Below, piece by piece: positions 27,499-37,860 of a stretch of DNA of 45,986 nt; positions within the stretch are counted from its first letter, which is position 1, and each line of letters begins with the position of its first letter. Source of the stretch: Myxococcales bacterium (GTDB lineage Bacteria > Myxococcota_A > Polyangia > Polyangiales > JAFGIB01); NCBI GenBank assembly GCA_029880325.1, contig JAOUOP010000062.1, forward strand, positions 1-45,986, given 5' to 3'. The translations under genes were made by a program, and so were the position numbers. Under the pieces are notes generated by a model, which saw nothing but the letters and a program-made list of their open reading frames with translations, was not told the origin of the DNA and made no database searches.

Positions 27499-28143
27499 TT
27501 GCTGAATCGCTCGTTCTTATCGCTGCTGCTGCTGGCCCTGCTCGCCTGGCCCCTGATGGCCTGCGGGGACGACGCCTCGGAGCCAGGCGCCGACGCTGGC
27601 GACGATCTCGAACTGCGCGCACCGCAAACGCCCGTGCCGCCCCCGGATGCCGGCAGCGTCACAGCAGACGACGACGCCGGCGCAGCGGCCATTGGAGCGC
27701 CGTGCGACGAGGTGCTCGCCGAGGACAACAGCGGCTTCGAAAGCACCGTACTCGACGCCATCAACAGCGCGCGCCAGGCGGGTGCCGGCTGCGACGGCAC
27801 CACCGCCACCGCGTCACCGCCCCTTGCGCTCGACACCAGGCTGCAGCGCTCGGCCCGCTGCCACGCCCAGCAAATGCGCGACCGCATGGCGCTCGACTTC
27901 AGCGGCGAAGACGGCAGCACCCTCTTCGACCGTCCCAGGCGCGAAGGTTTTGACGGCACCATTCTCGGAGGCGCCATCGGCAAGGGCTCCGACCCGGCGG
28001 CACTGGCCTCGGCCTTGCTCAGCGGCGGCCCCAGCTGCCAGAACCTGCTGTCGCCGGACGCCATGTTCGGCGCGGTCGGCGCCTCCGACGCCGACCCCGA
28101 GGGTGACCTCTACATCGAGGTCATCGTGGCGAGCGGACCGTGA
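27499..28143 (+). CDS. CAP/SCP-like domain lipoprotein
   Basis: The 214-residue lipoprotein (lipobox PLMAC) has an acidic linker and a domain resembling the CAP (SCP/PR-1) superfamily: a helix FESTVLDAINSARQAG, then LALDTRLQRSARCHAQQM, DGSTLFDRPRREGF, and SGGPSCQNLLSPDAMFGAVG where CAP proteins have W-x-S-x-x-H-x-x-n-l-L. The first cavity His is present (RCHAQ), but the second is replaced (FSGEDGS instead of HTGsdG). The start is a TTG at 27499, 13 bases after the membrane-protein stop, and no other in-frame start fits the signal peptide. It overlaps the next gene by four bases (GTGA). Confidence 0.8.
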   Translation: MLNRSFLSLLLLALLAWPLMACGDDASEPGADAGDDLELRAPQTPVPPPDAGSVTADDDAGAAAIGAPCDEVLAEDNSGFESTVLDAINSARQAGAGCDGTTATASPPLALDTRLQRSARCHAQQMRDRMALDFSGEDGSTLFDRPRREGFDGTILGGAIGKGSDPAALASALLSGGPSCQNLLSPDAMFGAVGASDADPEGDLYIEVIVASGP

Positions 28144-29102
28144 AAATCACCTACGGAGCGATGGGCTTGAACAATTGCGGACCAGCTGGCGTCATCAGGG
28201 GGATGGTCAGAGCTGTCGCACTTTGGACCACCGTGCTGCTGGGACTGGTGGCGGCCGGCTGTGAGCCGCGCTGCCGCGAGATCGAGCCCATGTCCAAGGT
28301 CGAGGCCCAGCTCATGGAGCGCCTCGACGAACGCCTCGACGACATCGACGCCAGCGCCGAACAGCGCAAGCGCGTGCGCGAGCTTGCCCGCGGCACCCTG
28401 CCCGAGATCAAGGCCCTGCGCCGCACGACCCTGCCGCGACAACGCGAAATCATGGCCGAGCTGAAACAGCCGGCCCCGGATCGCAAAAAGCTCACGGAGC
28501 TGATCGACAAGAACGTCGAAGAAGGCAACGCCTACATGCACCGCATGCTCGACGTGCTGCTCGAGGGCCACGGCCTGCTCACGCAAAAGCAGCGCGATCA
28601 GCTGGCCGACCGCTTCGCCAAGCCCAGCGAGCGCTTCGAGGGCTCCTTCATGCTCGACCGCGGCGTCGATTACTTCCTGTCGCGCATCGACGCCGACGAA
28701 AGCCAGCGCGCCCTGGTCGAGCGCATCAAGGTGGATCTGATCGCGCGCGGTGGCGAGCTGCAGCAGAAGGTCGATCGGCTGCGCGCCCTGGGCGCGCGCG
28801 AGCTGGCCAAACCCAAGCCCGATGCCAAGCGTCTGCATGGCTGGCTCGACGAGGGCAAGGTGCTGACGCGGCAGGCGCTCTTCGACCTCACCGGCTACTA
28901 CCTCTTGCTCGCCAGCAAGCTCGATGCCCGACAGCGGCAGCGCCTGAACGTGGAGCTGGTGCGCATCGAACCCTGCGGGCCAGCCCCCAACAAGCCTCGC
29001 GCGGCCCCCAAAGAAGTCCACAAGGGTGCCCCCAAGGGCGGCGCGCAAGCGGGCCCCCAGGCCTTTTCTCCACTGCACACGCGTACCCCGCCGAACTCCT
29101 GA
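28140..29102 (+). CDS. Tandem Spy/CpxP-like (LTxxQ) lipoprotein
   Basis: A 320-residue lipoprotein (lipobox LVAAGC) made almost wholly of charged helices. Two similar halves are visible: residues about 50-160 ending GLLTQKQRDQLADRF and about 165-280 ending KLDARQRQRLNVEL; each also has a P-x-PD-x-K/R-L segment (QPAPDRKKL, AKPKPDAKRL). This is the helical layout of Spy/CpxP/CnrX periplasmic proteins, which act as chaperones or stress/metal sensors and usually work as dimers. The GTG at 28140 overlapping the previous stop is taken as start; ATGs at 28161 and 28203 are alternatives. A basic Pro/Lys tail follows the second half. Function inferred. Confidence 0.8.
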   Translation: MKITYGAMGLNNCGPAGVIRGMVRAVALWTTVLLGLVAAGCEPRCREIEPMSKVEAQLMERLDERLDDIDASAEQRKRVRELARGTLPEIKALRRTTLPRQREIMAELKQPAPDRKKLTELIDKNVEEGNAYMHRMLDVLLEGHGLLTQKQRDQLADRFAKPSERFEGSFMLDRGVDYFLSRIDADESQRALVERIKVDLIARGGELQQKVDRLRALGARELAKPKPDAKRLHGWLDEGKVLTRQALFDLTGYYLLLASKLDARQRQRLNVELVRIEPCGPAPNKPRAAPKEVHKGAPKGGAQAGPQAFSPLHTRTPPNS

Positions 29103-29143
29103 GACGACAAGCCGAAGGCGATCCGCGCTACACTCCAGCGACC

Positions 29144-31282
29144 GTGCACACCACCCCACAGGGGCCCGCCGTCGGCCCACGCGAGCTCGGGCCCTTCGAC
29201 CTCGAGCGCGTGCTCGCCAGGGACTACCTGGGCACCCAATATCTGGCTGCCCGCAAGTCCGCGCCCGATGAGTCCCTGCGGCTGCGCGTCATCGATCTGC
29301 CCGACGATCCGGAGTTCAGCCAGCAGCTGCACGACGCTGCCATGTGGTCGCTGGGCATCAACGAGCCGGCTGTCAGCTCCACCTCGGACATCTGGAAGCC
29401 GAGCGGGCAGCTGGTACTCGTCAGCCCTTTTCGCCCCGGCCTGGGTCTCGAGCGCATGCTCCAACTGGCCCGCGACGAGGGCGTGACCATCGTCAGCGCC
29501 GTGGCCCTGCGCATCGTGGTCGATCTGGTGGAAGCAGCCACGGCGCTGGCCGAAGCCGTGCGCAACGACGACAACCGCCGGCCCTACGCCTTCGGCGGCC
29601 TGTGCCCCCAGAACGTACACATCGGCTGCGACGGCCAGGTGCGGCTCGAGGACGTGGGCGCCGCAGCGCTGTGCTCGAATCACCCCAAGTGGGGCCACGA
29701 CCTCGAGCGCATGCGCTATCGCTGCCCCGAGTCCTTCGACTACGGCACGCCCCTGGACGACCGCAGCGACATCTTCTCCCTCGGTGTGGTGCTGTGGGAG
29801 CTGCTGACCCGCGAGACCCTCTACGACGGCAAGATCGCCGGCGAAGTCGCGGCGAAAATCCGCGGCAATAACCCCCCCCGCCTCGACCGGCGCCCCGGCC
29901 GCCGCGGCGAGCCCATCGGCTTCGCACTGGCGGACCTCGTCGATACGGCCCTGTCGCCGCGCCGCGCCGCCCGCTACCAGAGCTACCGCGCCCTGGCCTC
30001 CGCCCTCTACGGCCTGGAGGTGGAGCTGGCCACGCGCAAACAGATGAGCGACCTGGTTCGGCGCCTCGATCCCTCGCTGGCCGGCGGCATCGAGGCCGCG
30101 CCCGAGCCGCTGCGCGCGGCCACCACCGACGCCCCACCCTCCCACGACGACAGCTCGCTCGTGCGCGGCTCCGATGTCACGGGCAGCTATGGGCGCGTGG
30201 AACGGGCCGATCCCACCGGCACCTACGACCGCCACACGATTCCCGATGCCTCCGTGCTAGAACAGCACGATGCCCCCACGGGGCGGCCGCCGGCCCTGGG
30301 CCTGCCCCCCGCCGAGGAAGCGACACGGGTGGGACCGCCGCCGACCGCGCCTCCGGGCACCGGCACCACGCAGTCGCCGGTCGAGATCACCTTGGCGCCC
30401 GAGACCGACGGAGCGACCACCGAGCGGGCCACGCCCGCGCAGCTGCCAGACGGAGGCCCAGCCTCGGGCGCCTTGCTCGGCAAACCGGGAACCATTCCGG
30501 GCACCCCCGGGTTGCCGAAGCTGGCGGATCTCACCGGCCCGACCGCGGGGCCCGCCAAGGGCCCGCCACCACCGCCCGCGGCCCTCGGCGGCGTGCCAGC
30601 CCCCGCGGCCGCTGAACTGGGCGCGAAAACCGCCGTGGGCGCCGTGTCCTCGAAGCTACCCACGGTTCCCTCCAGCTTCGGCCGCTCTGGGGGAGCCGAT
30701 GCCCGAGCGGGGACAGCACTTCCGGCAATGGCAGTGGACGGCCTCGAGCAGGAGACCCGACTCCAACCCGACTCCCTACCCGCCCCGGGTCCGGCAGCCA
30801 TCCTCGGAGCCCCACCAGACTCGGCAGGGCCCCTGGAATCGACCCTAGCCCCACCCCGGAGCGGCAGCGGCAAGCGCCTCCCCATGCCGCTGGTCGCTGG
30901 CGCGGCCGCAGCGCTACTGCTACTCGCGGCCGTCCTCGTGCGCGTGCTCGGTGGCGACAGCGACAGCTCCACGGGCGCAGCGGAGCACCGCGCCGAGCCG
31001 CCTGCAGCGCAGCGGGCCGACAATTCGCAGGTGCCCGCGGCCGAGGCGCCCGGCGAGGCCGAGCCGGCGGCGCAGACGGCACCCGAGGCGCCGGCTGCGG
31101 CGAAGCCTGCGCAGCAGGCGGAGGCCCCAGCAGCGGCCTCGGAGGCCGCCGCCAAAGCCCCCGCGCCGGCACCGCGACGACCGTCCCGCCCCACGCCCTC
31201 CCGCGCCCGCCGCCGCCCCGCCAAGACCGGCCCGAAGCCGAGCGCGAGCAAGCCCGCAACCTACGTTCCGGACGACATCTGA
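29144..31282 (+). CDS. Membrane-anchored Ser/Thr pseudokinase
   Basis: The 712-residue protein has a kinase-like domain (about 15-300), a long Pro/Gly/Ala-rich linker, one membrane helix (about 578-604, LPMPLVAGAAAALLLLAAVL) and an Ala/Pro/Lys-rich periplasmic tail. The layout follows bacterial PASTA-less Hanks kinases. Key residues are altered: the VAIK lysine is R48 (LRLRV), the catalytic HRD is FGG (150-152), while N157 and the DFG aspartate (D170, DVG) remain. YRCPES and DIFSLGVVLWELLT are normal. It should therefore bind nucleotide poorly or not at all and act as a scaffold. The start is a GTG at 29144, 41 bases after the previous gene. A hairpin follows its stop at 31286. Confidence 0.88.
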   Translation: MHTTPQGPAVGPRELGPFDLERVLARDYLGTQYLAARKSAPDESLRLRVIDLPDDPEFSQQLHDAAMWSLGINEPAVSSTSDIWKPSGQLVLVSPFRPGLGLERMLQLARDEGVTIVSAVALRIVVDLVEAATALAEAVRNDDNRRPYAFGGLCPQNVHIGCDGQVRLEDVGAAALCSNHPKWGHDLERMRYRCPESFDYGTPLDDRSDIFSLGVVLWELLTRETLYDGKIAGEVAAKIRGNNPPRLDRRPGRRGEPIGFALADLVDTALSPRRAARYQSYRALASALYGLEVELATRKQMSDLVRRLDPSLAGGIEAAPEPLRAATTDAPPSHDDSSLVRGSDVTGSYGRVERADPTGTYDRHTIPDASVLEQHDAPTGRPPALGLPPAEEATRVGPPPTAPPGTGTTQSPVEITLAPETDGATTERATPAQLPDGGPASGALLGKPGTIPGTPGLPKLADLTGPTAGPAKGPPPPPAALGGVPAPAAAELGAKTAVGAVSSKLPTVPSSFGRSGGADARAGTALPAMAVDGLEQETRLQPDSLPAPGPAAILGAPPDSAGPLESTLAPPRSGSGKRLPMPLVAGAAAALLLLAAVLVRVLGGDSDSSTGAAEHRAEPPAAQRADNSQVPAAEAPGEAEPAAQTAPEAPAAAKPAQQAEAPAAASEAAAKAPAPAPRRPSRPTPSRARRRPAKTGPKPSASKPATYVPDDI

Positions 31283-31285
31283 AAG

Positions 31286-31338
31286 CGACGTCTTGCAGGC
31301 GTCTGCGCTCGGGCTTCCCGATCGCCTGCGACACGTCG
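31286..31338 (+). terminator. Long GC-rich hairpin after the pseudokinase gene
   Basis: Arms CGACGT (31286-31291) with ACGTCG (31333-31338) and GCAGGCG (31295-31301) with CGCCTGC (31323-31329) stack into one stem of about 15 pairs with a single mismatch. It begins four bases after the stop codon. There is no T-run, so it would be a Rho-dependent or processing hairpin rather than a classical intrinsic terminator. Confidence 0.5.
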
Positions 31339-31363
31339 AATACGGGGGCGAAAGCCCTCGGGC

Positions 31364-31532
31364 CCTCCCGCCCCCCCCTGCCGGGAGGCAGCTTCGCGGC
31401 GCAGTTCCCAAGTGAGGTCTCCAGAAGCGCCGGCCTCCGGCCGATGACAGAAGCAGGGGCTTGTGGAGCCCCCAAGCATGGTTAGCTTGGCAACAAGGCG
31501 GCCGACCCGCCGTTTTTCCGAGTAATTTCGGA
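31364..31532 (+). promoter_or_regulatory. Hairpin-rich region upstream of lon
   Basis: Five more inverted repeats lie in the 190 bases before lon: 31364-31370 with 31382-31388 (CCTCCCG/CGGGAGG); 31456-31461 with 31467-31472 (GGGGCT/AGCCCC); 31472-31477 with 31485-31490 (CCAAGC/GCTTGG); 31497-31501 with 31507-31511 (GGCGG/CCGCC) followed by GTTTTT; and 31517-31521 with 31528-31532 (TCCGA/TCGGA). The fourth looks like a weak intrinsic terminator 45 bases before the ATG. Terminator, attenuator and operator readings are all possible; the promoter itself was not located. Confidence 0.5.
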
Positions 31533-31555
31533 TATCTAACGAGATCTAGACCACG

Positions 31556-34075
<2,520 letters not shown>

Positions 34076-34083
34076 GGCCGGGT

Positions 34084-34111
34084 GGCAGCCCAGGGCCGCG
34101 CTCGGGCTGCC
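34084..34111 (+). terminator. Hairpin after lon
   Basis: GGCAGCCC (34084-34091) pairs with GGGCTGCC (34104-34111) around a 12-base loop, starting nine bases after the lon stop. There is no T-run after it, so termination strength is uncertain. Confidence 0.45.
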
Positions 34112-34210
34112 CTTCACCGCATCAGTCCGCGACGCCAGGCCAGAAGATGACGGCGCTACCCGGGTTCGCGTCTGACCCCACGCACACCCTTTGGCCCCGA
34201 TCGCAAACAA

Positions 34211-34352
34211 GTTGATCGTTTGGCACGCGTCGGCGGGTCCGCCGGCGGCTTACGTCCTCGTGAAACTACTCAAAATAGCTGCGCTATTCCTGCGGATTTC
34301 GCTCCGGGCGCGCTCGCGTTCGAACTCCTCCGTCACGCACCAAACGATCAAC
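34211..34352. repeat. 13-bp inverted repeat pair framing 142 bp
   Basis: GTTGATCGTTTGG at 34211-34223 is the exact reverse complement of CCAAACGATCAAC at 34340-34352, with weaker similarity continuing inward. The 116 bases between contain the hairpin AATAGC-tgc-GCTATT (34274-34288). It lies at the junction of lon and the T6SS locus and could be a small non-autonomous mobile element. Confidence 0.6.
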
Positions 34353-34403
34353 ATATTTTGCGGCGGTGCCTTTGGCGAGGAGCGAAATAGAGCGCGCGCA
34401 CTA

Positions 34404-36527
34404 TCAGTTATTCAACACCTTCGAGCCCTTGATCACGACATCCTTGCTGCCTTTGATGTTGATCTTGGCGCCCTTGATGATGATGTCCCCGTTCTTCTTC
34501 AGCGTGATGCTGGCGCTGCCCACCTTGAGGGTGAGTTCATCCTTGATCTTGATCACCCCCTTCTTCTGACCATCGACCATGAGTTCGCCCTCGGCCTTCA
34601 CGATCGTCTTTTTCTTGGAGCTGAGCTGGACGTCCTGACCAGCGCTGACTTCGAAATTTTTCGAGGCGCTGGACTTGATGCTGCCGCCAGCGCTCGTGGA
34701 CTTGTTGCCGCCCACGCTCTCACTGCTCACGGCACCGACGCTCACGGTCTTGGCGGCACCGACTTCCTGGGATAGCAGACCGCCGATCGTTTCGTTCATC
34801 AGCCCACCGACCGTCACGTCGTAGGCGGCGGCGACGGTCAGCGAACTGGTCGCGCCGACCTTTTCTGTTTTGGCGCTGGCCACCTCGAGACTCATATTGG
34901 CGCCGACCGTGCGACTCGCGTTGGCGCCGATGCTCACGGTCTCGTTGACCGAGACAGAGCGCGTTCGATTGTTCAACACCGTGTGCTGCTCATCGTTTTC
35001 GACGGTGGTCTCCATGTCGTACTGGCCGTGGATCACGATGCGTTCAGAGCCACTCGTATCGTCCATGGAGATTTCGTTGTAGCCGCCGCCACCGGGGGTG
35101 CTACTGGACTTCATGCCGCTGACCATGCCCTTGCCGGGGAGCTCGAACGGCGGCTTGGATAGCTGATTGTAGACGCGGCCGGTGATGATCGGAGAGTCGG
35201 GATCGCCTTCCAGAAACGATACGATCACCTCTTGGCCGACGCGGGGGATCTGAACCGAACCCCAGCCGAGGCCGGCCGAAGAGTGCGAGACGCGAATCCA
35301 GCATGAACTCTTCTCGTCGTTGTTACCGTAGCGATCCCAGGGAAACTGAACCTTGACCCGACCGTGCTGGTCGGTCCAGATCTCGCTGCTCGGATCGCCG
35401 GTAACGATTGCGGTCTGCGGACCTTGGACCACCGGCGTCGGTGTGCTGCGGGCCGGTCGAAAGGGCGTCTTGCTGTCGAGCATCGACAGCCGGCACGACC
35501 ACTCGGTGCGACCCGAAGTACCGCGGGATTCGACTTCGCCCCCGTCGAGTTCGTAGCTCGCGCCGGTCACCAGGTACTCCCGGTTGTCCTCGGCACAGGG
35601 ATGCTCTGTCAGCGAAAAAAGCTGGCCGACACCGAGACCTCGTGGATTGCCGAAGCCCTCCGCCTGGTCGTGCTGCGCCATCTTTTCCTCCATGCGCGTG
35701 CGCGCATAGGTCTGACCGTCGGCGATCGACAGGAAACGCCCCGGATAGTCGAAAACCTCGTGGCCAGTGCTTCCGCCGGCCGGCGAAGCAATCGATGTAA
35801 CCAGCAGATCTGCCTTCGGCTTCTCGAAATCGAAATCGGTGAGGCTGAAGTCGGTCGCGATGATCGTCTGCTTGCGGCTCCAGGAAAAGAACTGTTCTCG
35901 CGGGCGTGAAGAATCCGCCGATGCCCGCGCGTAGGGAACGGTCGCATAGCCGGGCGCGGCTTCATGACTCGAAACCGAGTCCGCCAGCACCAGCGTGTGA
36001 CCGTCCTTGGCGTGCTCGAAGTAGTAGTAGATCCCCTCTTCTTCCATCAGGCGACTGATGAAGTTGAAGGTGGTCTCCCGGTACTGCACGCAGTAGGGAC
36101 GGCTGCGGTAGTTCCCGAAGAGCGCCTCCTCGAAGCGAATCTCGCCCACCTCGCGCAACAGCTCCTTGATGATCGCCGGCGCCGTCATTTCCTGAAAAAT
36201 TCGGCAATTGGACTGGCGCGTTAGCAACCAGAGCGCCGGGTGCAGGGTGGCGAAGTAGCGGGTGTAGCGCCCGGCCGTGCCGCCTCGGGCGAATTCGGTG
36301 ACGATGCCGTGGAAGTAACGCGGCTGGTCGTCGCCGCGCGTCAAACGCACGGCGATGCCTTTGCCAAGAACATCGGACAACTTGATGTCCGGATTGGCGC
36401 CGTAGAGTTCGACTCGATAGCTGTAGAGGCGCCCCAGGGCCTCTTCACCGCTCATGCGGCGAAACAGCAGTTCGTCTTCGCCTAACGGACCAATTGCTTC
36501 GGCCACATGTGCTGCCTGGATGCTCAC
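34404..36527 (-). CDS. vgrG: T6SS spike protein VgrG (TssI)
   Basis: The 707-residue VgrG forms the trimeric tip of the type VI puncturing device. The gp27-like part is seen in ELLFRRMSGEEALGRLYSY, HPALWLLTRQSNCRIFQ and FNFISRLMEEEGIYYYFEH. The gp5-like OB segment is GRVKVQFPWDR with CWIRVSHSSAGLGWG and PRVGQEVIVSFLEGDPD. The C-terminus is a repetitive beta-helix needle ending KINIKGSKDVVIKGSKVLNN. It has no extra toxin domain. The start is a GTG at 36527 with GAGGG upstream. It is divergent from the PAAR-effector gene; the 273 bases between should hold both promoters. Confidence 0.97.
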   Translation of the reverse strand: MSIQAAHVAEAIGPLGEDELLFRRMSGEEALGRLYSYRVELYGANPDIKLSDVLGKGIAVRLTRGDDQPRYFHGIVTEFARGGTAGRYTRYFATLHPALWLLTRQSNCRIFQEMTAPAIIKELLREVGEIRFEEALFGNYRSRPYCVQYRETTFNFISRLMEEEGIYYYFEHAKDGHTLVLADSVSSHEAAPGYATVPYARASADSSRPREQFFSWSRKQTIIATDFSLTDFDFEKPKADLLVTSIASPAGGSTGHEVFDYPGRFLSIADGQTYARTRMEEKMAQHDQAEGFGNPRGLGVGQLFSLTEHPCAEDNREYLVTGASYELDGGEVESRGTSGRTEWSCRLSMLDSKTPFRPARSTPTPVVQGPQTAIVTGDPSSEIWTDQHGRVKVQFPWDRYGNNDEKSSCWIRVSHSSAGLGWGSVQIPRVGQEVIVSFLEGDPDSPIITGRVYNQLSKPPFELPGKGMVSGMKSSSTPGGGGYNEISMDDTSGSERIVIHGQYDMETTVENDEQHTVLNNRTRSVSVNETVSIGANASRTVGANMSLEVASAKTEKVGATSSLTVAAAYDVTVGGLMNETIGGLLSQEVGAAKTVSVGAVSSESVGGNKSTSAGGSIKSSASKNFEVSAGQDVQLSSKKKTIVKAEGELMVDGQKKGVIKIKDELTLKVGSASITLKKNGDIIIKGAKINIKGSKDVVIKGSKVLNN

Positions 36528-36800
36528 CGTGCAAGCCCTCCTCTCGCCGTCGTGGCCTCGTCATACGTAGGAGACCGGGTTACCTGCGGCCAGCATACGA
36601 CAGACAGCGGAGCTGTGAAGCGGGTAAACTTCGAAAGGACTCGCGCCCAGCTGGCCCGCCCGTCACCCTATGCCAGGATGACGGCGCCCGGAGCCCCGTG
36701 CTAGGCTCACGCACTCGATGGTGCACGGGTCCGCCAGCAAACCACTTAGGGCCCGTATAGTCGAATCGCACTTGCACACGGCTGATTGGGAAGTCGCTTG

Positions 36801-37823
36801 ATGCCCAGCGTCGGCATTCACCCGCCCAAGACGCCGATCACCAAGGGCAGCTCGGGTATCGCGGCGGCCACCTTGCCGAACGTATGCAAGATGCCGGGTC
36901 CGCCGGCTCCCTTCGTGCCCACGCCGCTTCCGAACATCGCGAAGTCCGGAACCAACCCCAAGGGCTATTCGAAGGACGTCAAGGTCGAGGGCAAGACGGT
37001 CGCCATCCGAGGCGCCAGCTTCGAGAGCATGGGCGACGCCGCCAGCAAGGGCACCGGAGGGGGTTTGCTCTCGGCGAATACCCACGGACCGGTGAAGTTC
37101 ATAACGCCCGGGTCGCTGACCGTGAAGATCGAGGGCAAGAATGTGCACCTGCTGGGGGAGCCGGTGCTCAACAACTGCGGCCCAAGTGGAAGTCCTCCGA
37201 ATACGGGGGCGACCATGGCGGGGGTTTTGCAGGCGCCTCAGGTTCCGGGCATGACGGCAGAGGAGTCGAAGGTAGTTTGCGAAGCCTTCTGCGAGTGCCA
37301 GGCGGCATACGACAAAGGCGAGATATCCGGCCCAGGATGCTGTAGCAAATGTCTGCAAACCAAGCTGGAGTCGACCGCCCCGCACAACATGAAGTCCGAG
37401 CAGTCTTATTTCGTTCCCGATGACGTGACGCAGGCACCGACAAAGCTTACTCCCGAGGTTTTCAACACCATGGCTGACCGCTTGGAAGGCAGCCGACTAA
37501 GCAATTTTGTCTCAGGACTAACAAAAAGACCGGGTGGGGTCCCAGTAAGTGCGGGCGGCTCGGTGACCCCTGCCGCGGGGCTGCGTATGAGCAGGGCGTG
37601 CTCACGCGTTCCTAGCGGCTCTCCACTCTCCAACATGGCGGGGCACGTTTGCCGGCCAGACATCGTTCTCGAGGCGAGTGATGGCCCCAAGGTTTTCGAT
37701 GCAAAATTCTCTTGGAAAAACGGGAAAGACAGTCTTTCTGATGCCCAGAATCTAGACTATCCTCGCATCGACGCTGACGGCGACCCTCCGACAGTGATCG
37801 ATCGAGAGACCTGCAATTGTTAG
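36801..37823 (+). CDS. PAAR-like (DUF4150) T6SS effector with PD-(D/E)xK nuclease tail
   Basis: The 340-residue protein begins with a DUF4150/PAAR-like domain (IHPPKTPITKGSSG, CKMPGPPAPFVPTPLPNIA, VLNNCGPSGSPPNTGATMAG), which caps VgrG. A Cys-rich linker follows (EAFCECQAAYDKG, GCCSKC). The C-terminal about 100 residues carry CRPDIVLEA (D287), FDAKFSW (D300, K302), Q316 and Y320, the RPD-x(n)-D/ExK-x(n)-Q-x3-Y arrangement of VRR-NUC/restriction-endonuclease-like toxins. So it is probably a DNase delivered into rivals. The ATG at 36801 has GGGAAG upstream. Two downstream genes are the expected immunity candidates. The 3' half is visibly less GC-rich than surrounding genes, as for acquired toxins. 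Nuclease activity is inferred. Confidence 0.85.
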   Translation: MPSVGIHPPKTPITKGSSGIAAATLPNVCKMPGPPAPFVPTPLPNIAKSGTNPKGYSKDVKVEGKTVAIRGASFESMGDAASKGTGGGLLSANTHGPVKFITPGSLTVKIEGKNVHLLGEPVLNNCGPSGSPPNTGATMAGVLQAPQVPGMTAEESKVVCEAFCECQAAYDKGEISGPGCCSKCLQTKLESTAPHNMKSEQSYFVPDDVTQAPTKLTPEVFNTMADRLEGSRLSNFVSGLTKRPGGVPVSAGGSVTPAAGLRMSRACSRVPSGSPLSNMAGHVCRPDIVLEASDGPKVFDAKFSWKNGKDSLSDAQNLDYPRIDADGDPPTVIDRETCNC

Positions 37824-37860
37824 GCTGCTGCTCGGCAGTGATTTGCGCGCGGACTCTGCG

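Larger units (their letters stand above)
34076..34403. other. 328-base gap between lon and the T6SS locus
   Basis: Besides the hairpin after lon, it holds a 13-base perfect inverted repeat (34211-34223 and 34340-34352) and a small hairpin (34274-34279 with 34283-34288). No gene is called. On the minus strand a short frame (MLIVWCVTEEFERERARSEI, continuing about 14 residues) starts inside the right arm, but it has no ribosome site and no recognised family. Confidence 0.6.

Noticed and set aside
28898..30235. A 445-codon open frame on the minus strand
   Set aside because: It is antisense to the Spy-like and pseudokinase genes, with no family motifs and no ribosome site.
36528..36800. Sigma-54 promoter for the divergent T6SS genes
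   Set aside because: I looked for a GG-N10-GC (-24/-12) element on both strands and did not find a convincing match.
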